From positions 1,798,001 through 1,862,000 of the forward strand of contig NZ_OX458329.1 of the NCBI RefSeq assembly GCF_949769255.1: a stretch of 64,000 nucleotides of DNA, given 5' to 3'. The translations under genes and the position numbers were made by a program. The notes under the pieces were generated by a model. The model had not been told where the DNA came from. It searched no databases and saw only the letters and a list, made by a program, of their open reading frames with translations. The DNA is from Mobiluncus massiliensis. GTDB taxonomy: Bacteria; Actinomycetota; Actinomycetes; Actinomycetales; Actinomycetaceae. Shown here piece by piece: positions 8,947-20,228 of the stretch (positions within the stretch are counted from its first letter, which is position 1; the number at the start of each line of letters is the position of its first letter).

Positions 8947-9597
8947 TTATTGAATCCAGCCGGACTCCCGGTAGTGCAACAGCAGTTCCTCCTGATAATC
9001 GGGCAGGAACACCGAGAGGAAATAGCGCGCCAGTTCCTTCGCAGCGTCGAATTCCCTGTCATAAAGCCAATGAATCATGATGCCGTTATAAACGGCGGCG
9101 TGAATTTCCGCTAAATGAGTCGGATCCTCTGTGGCGGCGACTTTGCCGTCCTGCTGTAAGCGAGACCAAACCCGCTTTAAAACGCTAAGCAAACGTTCGG
9201 AGCGGCGCATGTAATGATCATGGGCGGGATGAATCTCAGACGAGGCTTCCACCATCATCATGCATTCCACTTCGATAATCATGGGATTTTCGTTCAGCCG
9301 TGAGGTGACCTCTAACAGGGTGTCCAACACCGGCAACGCGTCTAACTTTTCAAGGTGATCCAGGTCAAAACCAACCTGCGTTTCGTAGCGCTGCACCACG
9401 CTCATTAAGAGAGCCTCTTTGGAGGGAAAGTGGTAGATGACCCCGGGATGCGAAATGCCTACGTGACGGGCGACGTCACGCAGAGACATACCGTGATAGC
9501 CGACCTCAGCGAGTAAATCAACAGCCGCGTCCAGGATTGCTTCACGCCTTGCTAAGCCCGATTGATAGGGGCCGCGCTCCCGTTTTTCCGCAACCAT
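8947..9597 (-). CDS. TetR/AcrR-family transcriptional regulator
   Basis: A TetR-type DNA-binding domain occupies about residues 15-62, with the recognition region MSLRDVARHVGISHPGVIYHF followed by the PSKEALL helix. The remaining 150 residues are helical and form the ligand and dimer domain. At 216 residues it has the family length. It heads a two-gene unit with the serine hydrolase, which is the obvious candidate target. The ligand is unknown. Confidence 0.9.
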   Translation of the reverse strand: MVAEKRERGPYQSGLARREAILDAAVDLLAEVGYHGMSLRDVARHVGISHPGVIYHFPSKEALLMSVVQRYETQVGFDLDHLEKLDALPVLDTLLEVTSRLNENPMIIEVECMMMVEASSEIHPAHDHYMRRSERLLSVLKRVWSRLQQDGKVAATEDPTHLAEIHAAVYNGIMIHWLYDREFDAAKELARYFLSVFLPDYQEELLLHYRESGWIQ

Positions 9598-9722
9598 AAC
9601 CTCTCCCGCTGGTAAACCAACACTTTAAATAGCTATTCCCAGTAAAATGCCAGGAAACTCACAACTAATCCTAACTTACCACCCGGTAAACTTCCACGTT
9701 TTGAGACGCGGTCTTCAGGAAG

Positions 9723-9777
9723 AAATTACCTCAAGGCGGCGCAAAATCACATCTGCACCGCCTTGAACAGGTAATTT
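9723..9777 (-). terminator. Stem-loop after clpB, probable terminator
   Basis: CAAGGCGG and CCGCCTTG pair around a 17-base loop. The stem continues outward as AAATTACCT / AGGTAATTT with a three-base bulge. It begins 7 bases past the clpB stop on the minus strand. The following T-run is short, so it may instead stabilise the message end. Confidence 0.55.
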
Positions 9778-9783
9778 ATCGGA

Positions 9784-12528
<2,745 letters not shown>

Positions 12529-12564
12529 AGATATCATTCCCTTTCGCCATTCGGCACTTGTATA

Positions 12565-12590
12565 AACAGCATTTGCGGGCGGCGCATTCC
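12565..12590 (-). promoter_or_regulatory. SigH-type stress promoter of clpB
   Basis: On the minus strand GGAAT (12586-12590) is separated by exactly 18 bases from GTT (12565-12567). This is the GGAAY-N18-GTT layout of actinobacterial SigH/SigR promoters. It is 37 bases upstream of the clpB start. The same element with the same spacing lies upstream of dnaK. Confidence 0.6.
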
Positions 12591-12714
12591 GCGATAGAAA
12601 AGTAAAATCTGGGTTTTCACTCTCTGCGTAATTTGGTGAAATCCCTTCCGCGCTCCGGTGAAGTCTGATAGAAAAGAATTACCAATTTCAATTTTTAAAC
12701 AAGAAGGAGTTCTC

Positions 12715-12963
12715 ATGGGTTTTGAAGATTTGACTGGTAAGGCTAAGGACTTGGGCGACAAGGCCAAGGATGCCGCCAAGGATTTGGGCGATAAGGCCAA
12801 AGACGCGGTGGACGCCGCCAAGGACGCGGTGACTTCCGAGGAAAAGACCGACAAGGTTTTGGACGACGTTGCCGGCGCTGCCAATAAGGCGACCGGCGGC
12901 AAGTTCGCGGACAAGATTGACGCTGCCCGCAATGCTGCTGATGACAAGTTGGGCGACAAGTAA
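12715..12963 (+). CDS. Small LEA-like/MT0933-antitoxin-family protein
   Basis: The 82-residue product is very rich in Lys, Asp and Ala, with near-repeats of the form KAKDLGDKAKDAAKDLG, and ends KIDAARNAADDKLGDK. The C-terminal half resembles the MT0933/Rv0909 'antitoxin' family, and the repeats resemble LEA stress proteins. ATG at 12715 follows AAGAAGGAG by six bases. No toxin gene lies next to it, so an antitoxin role is doubtful. It sits between clpB and hspR on the opposite strand, which suggests a stress function. Expression could be independent, since its upstream region is shared with clpB. Confidence 0.75.
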   Translation: MGFEDLTGKAKDLGDKAKDAAKDLGDKAKDAVDAAKDAVTSEEKTDKVLDDVAGAANKATGGKFADKIDAARNAADDKLGDK

Positions 12964-13009
12964 GGCCTCGAATGATGGCTTCGTAATCCCTGATTAAGGG
13001 GATTATTCC

Positions 13010-13045
13010 GGGGGACGCTGGGGATACCGGCGCCCCCGCGGTTTT
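13010..13045 (+). terminator. Probable terminator of the small LEA-like gene
   Basis: GGGGG-CGC-GG pairs imperfectly with CCGGCGCCCCC, and the stem is followed by GCGGTTTTT. It lies about 47 bases past the stop codon. Confidence 0.5.
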
Positions 13046-13093
13046 TAACCGAAAGTGCGGGATAACCAAGCAAAGCCATTCACCCCCATACCC

Positions 13094-13657
13094 CTATTGA
13101 CCCCACACCACCAGGGCACCCGACTGGGAGGACATCTCCAGAGGGAAACCGAGTGATTGGGTTTTTTCGGGACGCTGCCCGCGGTTCAGTTTGGTGACTT
13201 CACCGCTGGAGGAGGCGGCAAAGACCCGGTTCTGCCGGTTCGCCGCCAGAGCGAGCGCTGCGTTTTCCGCTTCGAGTTCATCCACGCGCCGTTGCAGAGC
13301 CATGATGCGCCGAACCCCCTCCAGGTTCACGCCCTCCCCTTGAGACAGGGTTTGCACCTGGTGAAGCCGCGCCAAGTCCCGCAGCGAGTAGCGCCGCCCG
13401 CCCCCGCCGGTACGCCCCGGCACCACCAGACCCATCCGGTCGTATTGACGCAGGGTCTGCGGGTGGATACTCATCAGTTCAGCGGCCTGAGACACCCGGA
13501 ATCGGGGTTTAACCCAAACCTGCTGAGCCTCCACCTCGCTGAGCCCCCCAGCGCCTCGAGCCCCACCGAATTCTTTGGTCAGAATCGTCTCGACCAGCCG
13601 CCGATTGTTGGAATACAGCAGCGACAGGGCCGCGTTCATCTCATCGATCAGGCTCAT
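13094..13657 (-). CDS. hspR: Heat-shock repressor HspR (MerR family)
   Basis: HspR represses the dnaK operon by binding HAIR inverted repeats and uses DnaK as co-repressor. The MerR winged helix covers about residues 50-120, with FRVSQAAELMSIHPQTLRQY and YDRMGLVVP. A coiled segment (RRVDELEAENAALALA) follows. This protein has an N-terminal extension of about 50 residues and a 40-residue C-terminal tail, which make it longer (187) than usual HspR proteins of 125-150. The gene is last in dnaK-grpE-dnaJ-hspR, 8 bases after dnaJ. Two HAIR sites before dnaK confirm the assignment. Confidence 0.93.
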   Translation of the reverse strand: MSLIDEMNAALSLLYSNNRRLVETILTKEFGGARGAGGLSEVEAQQVWVKPRFRVSQAAELMSIHPQTLRQYDRMGLVVPGRTGGGGRRYSLRDLARLHQVQTLSQGEGVNLEGVRRIMALQRRVDELEAENAALALAANRQNRVFAASSSGEVTKLNRGQRPEKTQSLGFPLEMSSQSGALVVWGQ

Positions 13658-13665
13658 GACACCTC

Positions 13666-14766
13666 CTAAAGCGCGACCTTCCGATCCAACTCGGCACGCG
13701 GATCAGCGCTGCGAGTCGCCGCCGCAAAATCATCGACGGCTTTCTTGGCAGCTCGCGAGAGCTTTTGCGGCACAGCGACCTGCACCGTCAAGCGCAGATT
13801 CCCCCGCCCCTTCTTAGTGTGCAGACCGTATCCGGGAATGCGGATTTCCTCACCAGATTGTGTACCGCTCGGTACATTAACTTTCACGGTCGTGCCATCT
13901 GGCAGAGGCACTTCAATGAGCGCCCCATTGACGGCCTCCGCAAAGGTAATCGGCAGGGTAAACAGCAAATCCTTGCCGTCCAACTGCAGGAAGGGATGCG
14001 GGGAAACGTTGCAGGTCACCACCAGGTTCCCCGGTTCGCCGCCGTTAACGCCCGGCTTACCCTTACCTTTCAGACGAATCTTTTGCCCATCCCGAACCCC
14101 CGGAGGAATCCGCACACTAATTACCTCACCGTGCAGCTTGAGCCGAATAGTGGCGCCGTTATAAGCCTGTTTAAAGGTCAGCTTCGTGGAAGCCGTGAGG
14201 TCAGCACCGTCTTGCGCGCGGAAGGCGAACTTACGTGCCCCCGCATTGGGCGCCCCGGCACCATAACCTGGCTCAGCCGCGGGCCGGGCTCCTCCCGGAT
14301 AACCGGAAAAACCCTGCCCAAAACCGGTGTAGGACGCACCCGGACCCGCTCCATCAGCGCTATCCGCGTAGCGAGTGAACGTGTTGAGAATATCGCTCAA
14401 ATCCGGTCCGGTTTTGCCGTAAGTGGTACTGCCCCCGCCGTAGCCGCCGGAAAACATCGCCGAAAATACGTCCTCAAAATCGGAGGCGGAACCGTGACGG
14501 GAACCCCCGGCCCGAAACCGGGGACCGCCAGAGGCCATGGCCCGCAAGGCATCGTACTTCTGACGCTGTTCAGGATCGGAGAGAACCGAGTATGCCTCAC
14601 CGATTTCTTTGAATTTTTCCTCGGCAGCTTTATCTCCGGGATTCTGGTCTGGGTGATATTGACGCGCGAGCTTGCGATAGGCCTTCTTCAGGTCTTTATC
14701 TGTCACGCCCTTCGATACTCCCAGGACCGCGTAATAGTCCTTATCAATCCAATCATTGGTGCCCAT
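13666..14766 (-). CDS. dnaJ: DnaJ-type co-chaperone lacking the zinc domain (class B)
   Basis: The J-domain (about residues 9-72) has the HPD triad in YHPDQNPGD and would stimulate DnaK ATPase activity. A Gly-rich, Tyr/Ala-rich region (75-175) follows, then two beta-barrel substrate-binding domains and a dimerisation end. None of the four CxxCxGxG zinc motifs is present; only one cysteine remains, in [10 protein letters not shown]. It is therefore a CbpA/class B J-protein, although it occupies the classic dnaJ place in the operon. It is 366 residues long and lies 34 bases after grpE. Confidence 0.9.
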   Translation of the reverse strand: MGTNDWIDKDYYAVLGVSKGVTDKDLKKAYRKLARQYHPDQNPGDKAAEEKFKEIGEAYSVLSDPEQRQKYDALRAMASGGPRFRAGGSRHGSASDFEDVFSAMFSGGYGGGSTTYGKTGPDLSDILNTFTRYADSADGAGPGASYTGFGQGFSGYPGGARPAAEPGYGAGAPNAGARKFAFRAQDGADLTASTKLTFKQAYNGATIRLKLHGEVISVRIPPGVRDGQKIRLKGKGKPGVNGGEPGNLVVTCNVSPHPFLQLDGKDLLFTLPITFAEAVNGALIEVPLPDGTTVKVNVPSGTQSGEEIRIPGYGLHTKKGRGNLRLTVQVAVPQKLSRAAKKAVDDFAAATRSADPRAELDRKVAL

Positions 14767-14800
14767 CGCTTACCCCCTTTCCATTTTCTTGGTTCACGAT

Positions 14801-15601
14801 TCACGCCTCAGAAGGTTGGTCGGCAGAGGAATTTTTCTCAACTCCCACCACCACCATGGCAGCGCGCAGAACCCGTTCGCCCATCAGGTAGCCCGGCTGT
14901 GCCACCGCGTCGATGACGTGTTCCCCATCGTCATCTGCACCCGGTGCCATTTGAATGGCCTGGTGCAGATTTGGATCGAAGGTGTCCCCGACCGCCCCGT
15001 AGCGCTTGACTTTAAACCGGGTCTGTAACGCGGATTCCAATTTCGTCGCCACCGCGCCAAACGGACCTTCCAGATCCCCGTGCTGGCGAGCCAAATCGAT
15101 GTCGTCCAACACGCCCATCAGGGCATTGACCACCGAGGCAACCCCGGCTTCCTGCTGTTGGGGAATCTCCGCCTTGGTGCGTTTGGCGTAGTTGCTGTAC
15201 TCCTGCTGGAGGTTATACAAATCCGCCCGCGCCCGCGCCAAATCGTCCTTGGCCTGATCCAGCTCCTGGTTCAGAGCCGCGATGCGGTCCTCTTGAGCCT
15301 GAGCCAGCTCGCTGGTCAGTTCATCCGCTTCGCTCGAGGCGGGTTTGTCGCCCGCCTGAGCCGCCTCCCCGGCCTCGTGACTAGCAGAGTCGCCGGGGGA
15401 AGCGTGGCTTGGCGCGGAATGGTCCGCCGCGGATTTCGCCTTCTTGCCTTTCTTGGAGCCCGACTTGGCTTTGGCCTCAGTCTCCGCAGACTTCTGTGCC
15501 TCACTGGCCTTTTCGGCTTCGTGAGCAGCGGCTTTATCGAAGTCCTTTTGAGCTTCGGCATACGCCTTGCGGGCTTCTTGACTGAGTTTGTCTTCGCTCA
15601 C
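14801..15601 (-). CDS. grpE: Nucleotide exchange factor GrpE
   Basis: GrpE releases ADP from DnaK. The long coiled-coil helix ([20 protein letters not shown]) and the C-terminal beta domain, with [12 protein letters not shown] and PNLHQAIQM, are clear. The first 90 or so residues are a charged, low-complexity Ala/Lys/Glu/Ser tail, making it 266 residues instead of the common 180-220. The GTG start overlaps the dnaK stop by four bases (GTGA), so translation is coupled. Confidence 0.95.
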   Translation of the reverse strand: MSEDKLSQEARKAYAEAQKDFDKAAAHEAEKASEAQKSAETEAKAKSGSKKGKKAKSAADHSAPSHASPGDSASHEAGEAAQAGDKPASSEADELTSELAQAQEDRIAALNQELDQAKDDLARARADLYNLQQEYSNYAKRTKAEIPQQQEAGVASVVNALMGVLDDIDLARQHGDLEGPFGAVATKLESALQTRFKVKRYGAVGDTFDPNLHQAIQMAPGADDDGEHVIDAVAQPGYLMGERVLRAAMVVVGVEKNSSADQPSEA

Positions 15602-17472
15602 TTGTTACCGCCCTCATCGTCTTCATCGATGACTTCAGCATCAATCACTTCGTCATCATCGTTGGAGGCGGTGTTGGTTTCGGCAGAAGCACCGTCTGCC
15701 GGCGCCGACTCGTTTTCCTGCGCGTGGGCGTAGAGAGCCTGACCAATGGCCTGGGCCTTTTCCTCCAGTTCGCTCATCGCAGTCTTGATAGCCTCGATGT
15801 CCTCACCTTCGTTAGCCTTCTTAAGGTGTTCCAAAGATTCCTTCACCGGAGCCACCACGTCCTCAGGCAGCTTTTCAGCGTTGTCCTTCAGCAGTTTCTC
15901 AATGCGGTAAACGGCCTGTTCAGCGCCGTTACGCACCTCGGCTTCGTCGCGGCGCTGCTTATCTTCGGCAGCGTGAGCTTCGGCTTCCTTAATCATGCGG
16001 TCGATTTCGTCCTTCGGCAGGGACGATCCGCCGGTGATGGTCATGGACTGTTCCTGACCGGTGCCGCGGTCTTTTGCCGAGACGTGAACGATACCGTTGG
16101 CGTCAATGTCGAAGGTCACTTCGATTTGCGGCAACCCGCGCGGTGCCGGAGCAATCCCGGTCAGTTCAAAAGTACCCAGCGGCTTGTTGTCGCGGGCGAA
16201 CTGACGTTCCCCTTGGTAGACCTGAATCAGCACGGAAGGCTGATTGTCCTCAGCGGTCGAAAAGACCTCGGAGTGCTTGGTCGGAATGGCGGTGTTGCGC
16301 TCAATCAGCGGAGTCATAATGCCGCCCTTGGTTTCGATACCCAAGCTCAAGGGGGTCACGTCAATGAGCAGAACGTCCTTGCGGTCGCCTTCAATCACGC
16401 CCGCCTGGAGAGCTGCCCCCACCGCCACGACCTCGTCGGGGTTCACACCCTTATTCGGCTCGCGGCCGCCGGTCAGCTCCTTGACCAACTCGGTTACGGC
16501 GGGCATCCGGGTGGAGCCGCCGACCATCACCACGTGGTCGATTTCGCTGAGTTTGATGCCCGCGTCTTTGACGACCGCGTTGAATGGGGTCTTGCAGCGA
16601 TTGAGCAGGTCCTCGGTCATTTCCTCGAACTTGGCTCGCGTGAGCTTTTCGTCCAGGTGAATTGGGCCGTTTTCGCTCATAGACAGGTACTGCAGGTTGA
16701 TGTTCGTACTCATCGCGCTGGACAGTTCCTTCTTGGCCTGTTCAGCGGCGTCACGCAGACGCTGCAACGCGATTTTATCCTTGGACAAATCCACGCCATC
16801 CTTGGTCTTAACCTGGTCAACCAGCCAATCTACGATGCGCTGATCCCAATCGTCACCACCGAGTTTGTTATCGCCGTTGGTGGCGCGCACCTGAATGGTG
16901 GAAAACCCATCGTCGTCCTTGCCGACTTCCAGCAAGGACACGTCGAAGGTGCCGCCGCCCAGGTCGAATACCAGGATTAGCTCGTCCTCCTGGCCCTTTT
17001 CCAGACCGTAAGCCAGCGCCGCCGCGGTCGGTTCGTTGATGATACGCAGCACCTTCAGCCCCGCAATCTGACCAGCTTCCTGAGTCGCGGTACGTTGCGA
17101 GTCGTTGAAGTATGCCGGAACGGTAATGACCGCGGATTCCACGCTTTCACCCAGGTAGGCTTCGGCGTCCTGCTTTAGCTTGCTCAGGATACGAGCCGAA
17201 ATCTCCTGCGGAGTGTATTCCTTGTCGTCGATGGCGACCTTCCAGTCGGTGCCCATATGGCGCTTCACCGAAGAAATAGTGCGGTCCACGTTCGTGACTG
17301 CCTGGCGCTTGGCGACTTCGCCCACCAGGACTTCGCCCGTCTTTGAGAACGCCACCACGGAAGGCGTGGTGCGCATCCCTTCTGCGTTGGCGATAATCGT
17401 GGGTTCACCACCTTCCAAAACTGCCAGAGCCGAGTTTGTGGTTCCCAAGTCGATGCCTACTGCTTTTGCCAT
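15598..17472 (-). CDS. dnaK: Chaperone DnaK (Hsp70)
   Basis: DnaK is the central ATP-driven folding chaperone and the co-repressor of HspR. The ATPase domain shows [13 protein letters not shown] at the N-terminus, [14 protein letters not shown] near residue 165 and [10 protein letters not shown] near 315. The substrate domain and helical lid follow, and the tail is acidic. The length of 624 matches the family. The start ATG at 17472 has GGGGAG ten bases upstream. It is the first gene of the operon and is controlled by two promoters and two HAIR sites. Confidence 0.98.
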   Translation of the reverse strand: MAKAVGIDLGTTNSALAVLEGGEPTIIANAEGMRTTPSVVAFSKTGEVLVGEVAKRQAVTNVDRTISSVKRHMGTDWKVAIDDKEYTPQEISARILSKLKQDAEAYLGESVESAVITVPAYFNDSQRTATQEAGQIAGLKVLRIINEPTAAALAYGLEKGQEDELILVFDLGGGTFDVSLLEVGKDDDGFSTIQVRATNGDNKLGGDDWDQRIVDWLVDQVKTKDGVDLSKDKIALQRLRDAAEQAKKELSSAMSTNINLQYLSMSENGPIHLDEKLTRAKFEEMTEDLLNRCKTPFNAVVKDAGIKLSEIDHVVMVGGSTRMPAVTELVKELTGGREPNKGVNPDEVVAVGAALQAGVIEGDRKDVLLIDVTPLSLGIETKGGIMTPLIERNTAIPTKHSEVFSTAEDNQPSVLIQVYQGERQFARDNKPLGTFELTGIAPAPRGLPQIEVTFDIDANGIVHVSAKDRGTGQEQSMTITGGSSLPKDEIDRMIKEAEAHAAEDKQRRDEAEVRNGAEQAVYRIEKLLKDNAEKLPEDVVAPVKESLEHLKKANEGEDIEAIKTAMSELEEKAQAIGQALYAHAQENESAPADGASAETNTASNDDDEVIDAEVIDEDDEGGNK

Positions 17473-17539
17473 TGTGTTTCTCCCCTTTTTCTTTGTGTGT
17501 GTTCGTATTCTTTACATTTCAAACCCAAGAACTAGGAAT

Positions 17540-17560
17540 CTTGAGTTCTAACGACTCAAT
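17540..17560. promoter_or_regulatory. HAIR operator 1 (HspR site) at the dnaK -10
   Basis: CTTGAGT-N7-ACTCAAT matches the HAIR consensus CTTGAGT-N7-ACTCAAG at 13 of 14 positions. Its edge overlaps the -10 box (17559-17564) and covers the expected transcription start of the housekeeping-type dnaK promoter. Confidence 0.88.
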
Positions 17561-17587
17561 TTTAGCTCAGGCGATTTTCCTTGTCTA
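17559..17587 (-). promoter_or_regulatory. Housekeeping-type promoter of dnaK
   Basis: On the minus strand TAGACA (17582-17587) and TAAAAT (17559-17564) are separated by 17 bases. HAIR site 1 begins inside the -10 box, so HspR bound there would block this promoter. Confidence 0.7.
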
Positions 17588-17602
17588 CCTAAGACTGCAA
17601 AA

Positions 17603-17623
17603 CTTGAGTCTATCTAACTCAAC
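17603..17623. promoter_or_regulatory. HAIR operator 2 (HspR site) at the distal dnaK promoter
   Basis: CTTGAGT-N7-ACTCAAC matches the HAIR consensus at 13 of 14 positions. Its outer arm contains the -10 GTT of the SigH-type promoter, so it appears to control that second promoter. Confidence 0.85.
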
Positions 17624-17646
17624 TTCTGAAAGAGCGGTTTTATTCC
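17621..17646 (-). promoter_or_regulatory. SigH-type stress promoter of dnaK
   Basis: On the minus strand GGAAT (17642-17646) and GTT (17621-17623) are separated by exactly 18 bases, the same arrangement as before clpB. Heat or oxidative-stress sigma factors of the SigH/SigR class use this layout in actinobacteria. Confidence 0.6.
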
Positions 17647-17685
17647 CGGAACACAATAAGGGACTGCGCGATCCAACCCAGAAAA

Positions 17686-17721
17686 GGCAAGGCGTCCGGA
17701 AAAAATCCCGGACGCCTTGCC
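17686..17721 (-). terminator. Strong terminator downstream of the 98-residue unknown gene
   Basis: GGCAAGGCGTCCGG pairs perfectly with CCGGACGCCTTGCC over 14 bases around an eight-base loop. On the minus strand TTTTC follows. It lies some 50 bases past the stop of the unknown gene and insulates the dnaK promoters from it. Confidence 0.75.
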
Positions 17722-17772
17722 CCGAAAGGAGAACATCATGAAGAAAAAAGAATGTTTTCCAAACCCCGCAAA

Positions 17773-18069
17773 CTAGGCAGCAAAGCCTTGGTTAGCCACC
17801 GTGCGGGAGCTGAGAATCCCCACAATTCCCGAAGCGGGAACGTTAAAGGGAGGACGACCTACCAGCCTGTTTACCGCTTCAGCGAGCGTGCCAGATTTGA
17901 AAGCCCGCGCCTCGCCGTCCGCCCGATTCACGTTGCTGGGAGCGACAACCTTGGGGAAAACAGGGACATTATCGTAGGCACTGCGACCAGCTGTGGAAGC
18001 CACAGCTACCGCAAACATCTGCGGTGTCTGCAGCTTGTCTGTACCGCTGAGTTGCTCGCTCATTTTCAT
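17773..18069 (-). CDS. Uncharacterised 98-residue protein
   Basis: I do not recognise this protein. It is rich in Ala, Val and Ser, has no membrane segment or cysteine, and shows the phrases TPQMFAVAVASTAGRSAY and AEAVNRLVGRPPFN. Support for a real gene comes from an AAGGA site four bases before ATG at 18069 and from a strong terminator just downstream. A second frame (17969-18239, starting MTKSPVVDTVGLP) overlaps its 5' part and could be the true or an additional product. The stretch 18070-18353 upstream holds no other clear gene. Confidence 0.45.
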   Translation of the reverse strand: MKMSEQLSGTDKLQTPQMFAVAVASTAGRSAYDNVPVFPKVVAPSNVNRADGEARAFKSGTLAEAVNRLVGRPPFNVPASGIVGILSSRTVANQGFAA

Positions 18070-18359
18070 CCCATCCTTGGATTGTCATCGTCTCTGACCC
18101 AGTGACGCCGTCGCCGGCGACCTTGGTGACAACCGTAACTATCGGCCGGTTTTGGACTTCATTAGGTTCTTTACGGATTTCTTTGCCTAAACGGGTCTTG
18201 GGTAGGCCCACAGTGTCCACAACAGGCGACTTTGTCATGACAAAAGACCGGATGGGAGCCGTCCACCACCTCGCCATCGGGGCGACAAAAATTCCTCAAA
18301 TCCCGCCAAATTCCCGCCAGAAAACCAACTGGAAGCCCTGAAACAGGTAAACTTTGAGG

Positions 18360-19022
18360 GTGGCTGAAAAGGAAAAATCCTCGGGAACATTGGTAATCGG
18401 CTTGGGCCGTTTCGGATCCGCGGTCGCGATGACGCTGAATTCTCTGGATCGCGAAATTCTGGCAGTCGAAAGCGACCCGGCTCAAGTCGAGCGTTTCTCC
18501 CCGCTCTTTCCCGTGGTGGAAGCGGACGCGACCCGCCTGGACGCTATGGAACAGTTGGGTGCCAAAGATTTCTCGTCCACTGTAGTGGGGGTTGGCGCTC
18601 TGGAAGCCTCGGTGCTGATTACGGCCAACCTGGTCGATTTGGGGATGGAACAAATCTGGGCCAAAGCCATCAGCCGAGAACAGGGCAAAATCCTGCGCCG
18701 TATTGGTGCCCACCACGTCATTTACCCCGAATTTGATGCCGGAAGGCGTACCGCGCACCTGGTTGACGGCAGGATGCTGGACTACGTAGAGATGGATCGG
18801 GAAGGCTTCTCGATTGTTAAGATGCGCCCCCCGGCAGAAATCCAGGGATTTACCCTGTTGGAATCCGATGTGCGCCGCCGCTACGGGGTCAATATCCTCG
18901 GCGTTATCTCACCAGGACAACACTTTGAATATGCCGGCCCAGACACGGTAGTGGCAGCCAATGACCTGATTATCGTGTCAGGGGACGGAAAACTGCTCGA
19001 AGATTTCGCGAATCGCCCCTGA
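18360..19022 (+). CDS. TrkA/KtrA-type potassium uptake regulatory subunit
   Basis: This cytoplasmic RCK protein gates a TrkH/KtrB channel. The Rossmann motif VIGLGRFGSAVA is at the N-terminus, the acidic nucleotide-binding residue is in VESD, and the C-terminal RCK_C domain includes RRRYGVNILGVISPG. It has a single RCK unit of about 220 residues, as in KtrA. I prefer GTG at 18360 because TAAACT lies seven bases before it, suggesting a leaderless start. TTG at 18354 is the alternative. It is convergent with the unknown 391-residue gene that follows the trkH-type gene. Confidence 0.9.
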   Translation: MAEKEKSSGTLVIGLGRFGSAVAMTLNSLDREILAVESDPAQVERFSPLFPVVEADATRLDAMEQLGAKDFSSTVVGVGALEASVLITANLVDLGMEQIWAKAISREQGKILRRIGAHHVIYPEFDAGRRTAHLVDGRMLDYVEMDREGFSIVKMRPPAEIQGFTLLESDVRRRYGVNILGVISPGQHFEYAGPDTVVAANDLIIVSGDGKLLEDFANRP

Positions 19023-19030
19023 GGGGAACT

Positions 19031-20206
19031 TTAGAGGTTCAGCCAATAGGTCGAACCCGGCACCACCCGATACATGACCGCGGTGAGGCGTGCCCCCGAA
19101 CACGATTGCGCCAGCTCCCCCAGCTCACTCGCCTCGATGTCCACGCCCACATCGGCACAGTCCAAAACCGCCGTAAACCCGAAAAACACCACGTCATAAT
19201 CCTGGCGAACTCGCTCCCAATCGACCCCCAGGAACACCGCGTCTTTGCCGCTCAAGCGTTGGAACTCCTGGCGCACCTCCAGGTTGGTGAACTCCAGCGG
19301 GTAGCGTCTGACCAGTTCACGCCAGTTTTCTAGGGTGTTCACTTGATAGACCCGGTCAAAGCTGAGGGGCGGAATCTGATCAAAGTGGAACGGAATCTCG
19401 CGCGCCTGTTCCGGACTGGCCGCCCACACCGGGTCAAACAGGTCACGCGTGCAGGCAAACTGGAGCAGCGGCGCTTGTGGGAAGTGCAAGCCGGAAGTCG
19501 GATCGGGAATCGGGGGAACCGGACCGATGAAACTCGTCACGTAAGGAAAAGTGTGGGGATTCGTCCCCCCGTGAGGCGCCCCGTAACGCGGCAGATGCCC
19601 GGCAGTCCGCTGCACGGAGCTGGAATCGGAAGGCTGGCGCAGCGTCACGGCATCCAAAGAATCAAACCGCAAATGATGCGCCCGCGGGTGAAAACGCTGT
19701 TTGAGGTACTTTAACAGGGGAAACTCCAGCCACTGCTGCGCCAGGGCGTCCGCATCATTTCGGCCGCTCGGCCCGATGACTCGGTCCGCGATTCGCGGGT
19801 GCATATCCTCGCAAAATGTGTAGTCACACACGGCTGCGGAGAGCCGTTCGACCAGCAGCGGCAGCTTTTGCTCTGACAGACCCTGAGCATTTTCCTGGTT
19901 GAGCTCATCAAACCGGGTTTTAAACGCTTCAATGGCCTTGTCAGCACCGGGAATATCGCGCACATCAGTACCGTTTTGCAACGCCTTGAGGGCGTGCTTT
20001 TCATTGCGAGCCCGCGCCCGAATATAGGAGTCCAGCAGTTTGCGATGCAGAGGGTCGTCGGCCATTCCCAAACAAAACGATTCCAGGGTAGAACCCGCGA
20101 AAATTTCCCGATACAGATTGGGGAAAGCCACCAGCACCACCCAGTACCGACGCCACGCCCCCGGCTTCGCCTCCAGATTGGGGAAGGCCCAATTCGTTAC
20201 CGCCAT
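19031..20206 (-). CDS. Uncharacterised 391-residue protein downstream of TrkH
   Basis: I do not recognise a domain. The protein is soluble-looking, rich in aromatic residues and arginine (AVTNWAFPNLEAKPGAWRRY at the start), and has a Pro/His-rich middle. No signal peptide or membrane helix is visible. The ATG at 20206 has GGGAG upstream and lies 22 bases after the TrkH-type gene, so the two are probably co-transcribed. The short gap to the convergent TrkA gene (8 bases) places it between the two potassium uptake subunits. A link to potassium transport is only positional. Confidence 0.8.
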   Translation of the reverse strand: MAVTNWAFPNLEAKPGAWRRYWVVLVAFPNLYREIFAGSTLESFCLGMADDPLHRKLLDSYIRARARNEKHALKALQNGTDVRDIPGADKAIEAFKTRFDELNQENAQGLSEQKLPLLVERLSAAVCDYTFCEDMHPRIADRVIGPSGRNDADALAQQWLEFPLLKYLKQRFHPRAHHLRFDSLDAVTLRQPSDSSSVQRTAGHLPRYGAPHGGTNPHTFPYVTSFIGPVPPIPDPTSGLHFPQAPLLQFACTRDLFDPVWAASPEQAREIPFHFDQIPPLSFDRVYQVNTLENWRELVRRYPLEFTNLEVRQEFQRLSGKDAVFLGVDWERVRQDYDVVFFGFTAVLDCADVGVDIEASELGELAQSCSGARLTAVMYRVVPGSTYWLNL

Positions 20207-20228
20207 TTCGTTGAACTCCCGTTATGAC

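Noticed and set aside
12538-12714. Search for CIRCE or HAIR elements before clpB
   Set aside because: Neither TTAGCACTC-N9-GAGTGCTAA nor CTTGAGT-type repeats are present in this gap.
13765-14916. Plus-strand open frame of 383 codons opposite dnaJ and grpE
   Set aside because: It runs across two genuine genes and their gap, has low-complexity content and shows no recognisable domain.
15724-16980. Long open frame (418 codons) on the plus strand opposite dnaK
   Set aside because: It is antisense to a highly conserved gene. Such frames arise from the codon bias of dnaK in GC-rich DNA; there is no family resemblance and no ribosome site.
17738-17776. Twelve-codon ORF with a perfect AAAGGAG site following a hairpin
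   Set aside because: The hairpin is better explained as a terminator for the opposite strand, and no gene follows that a leader could control.
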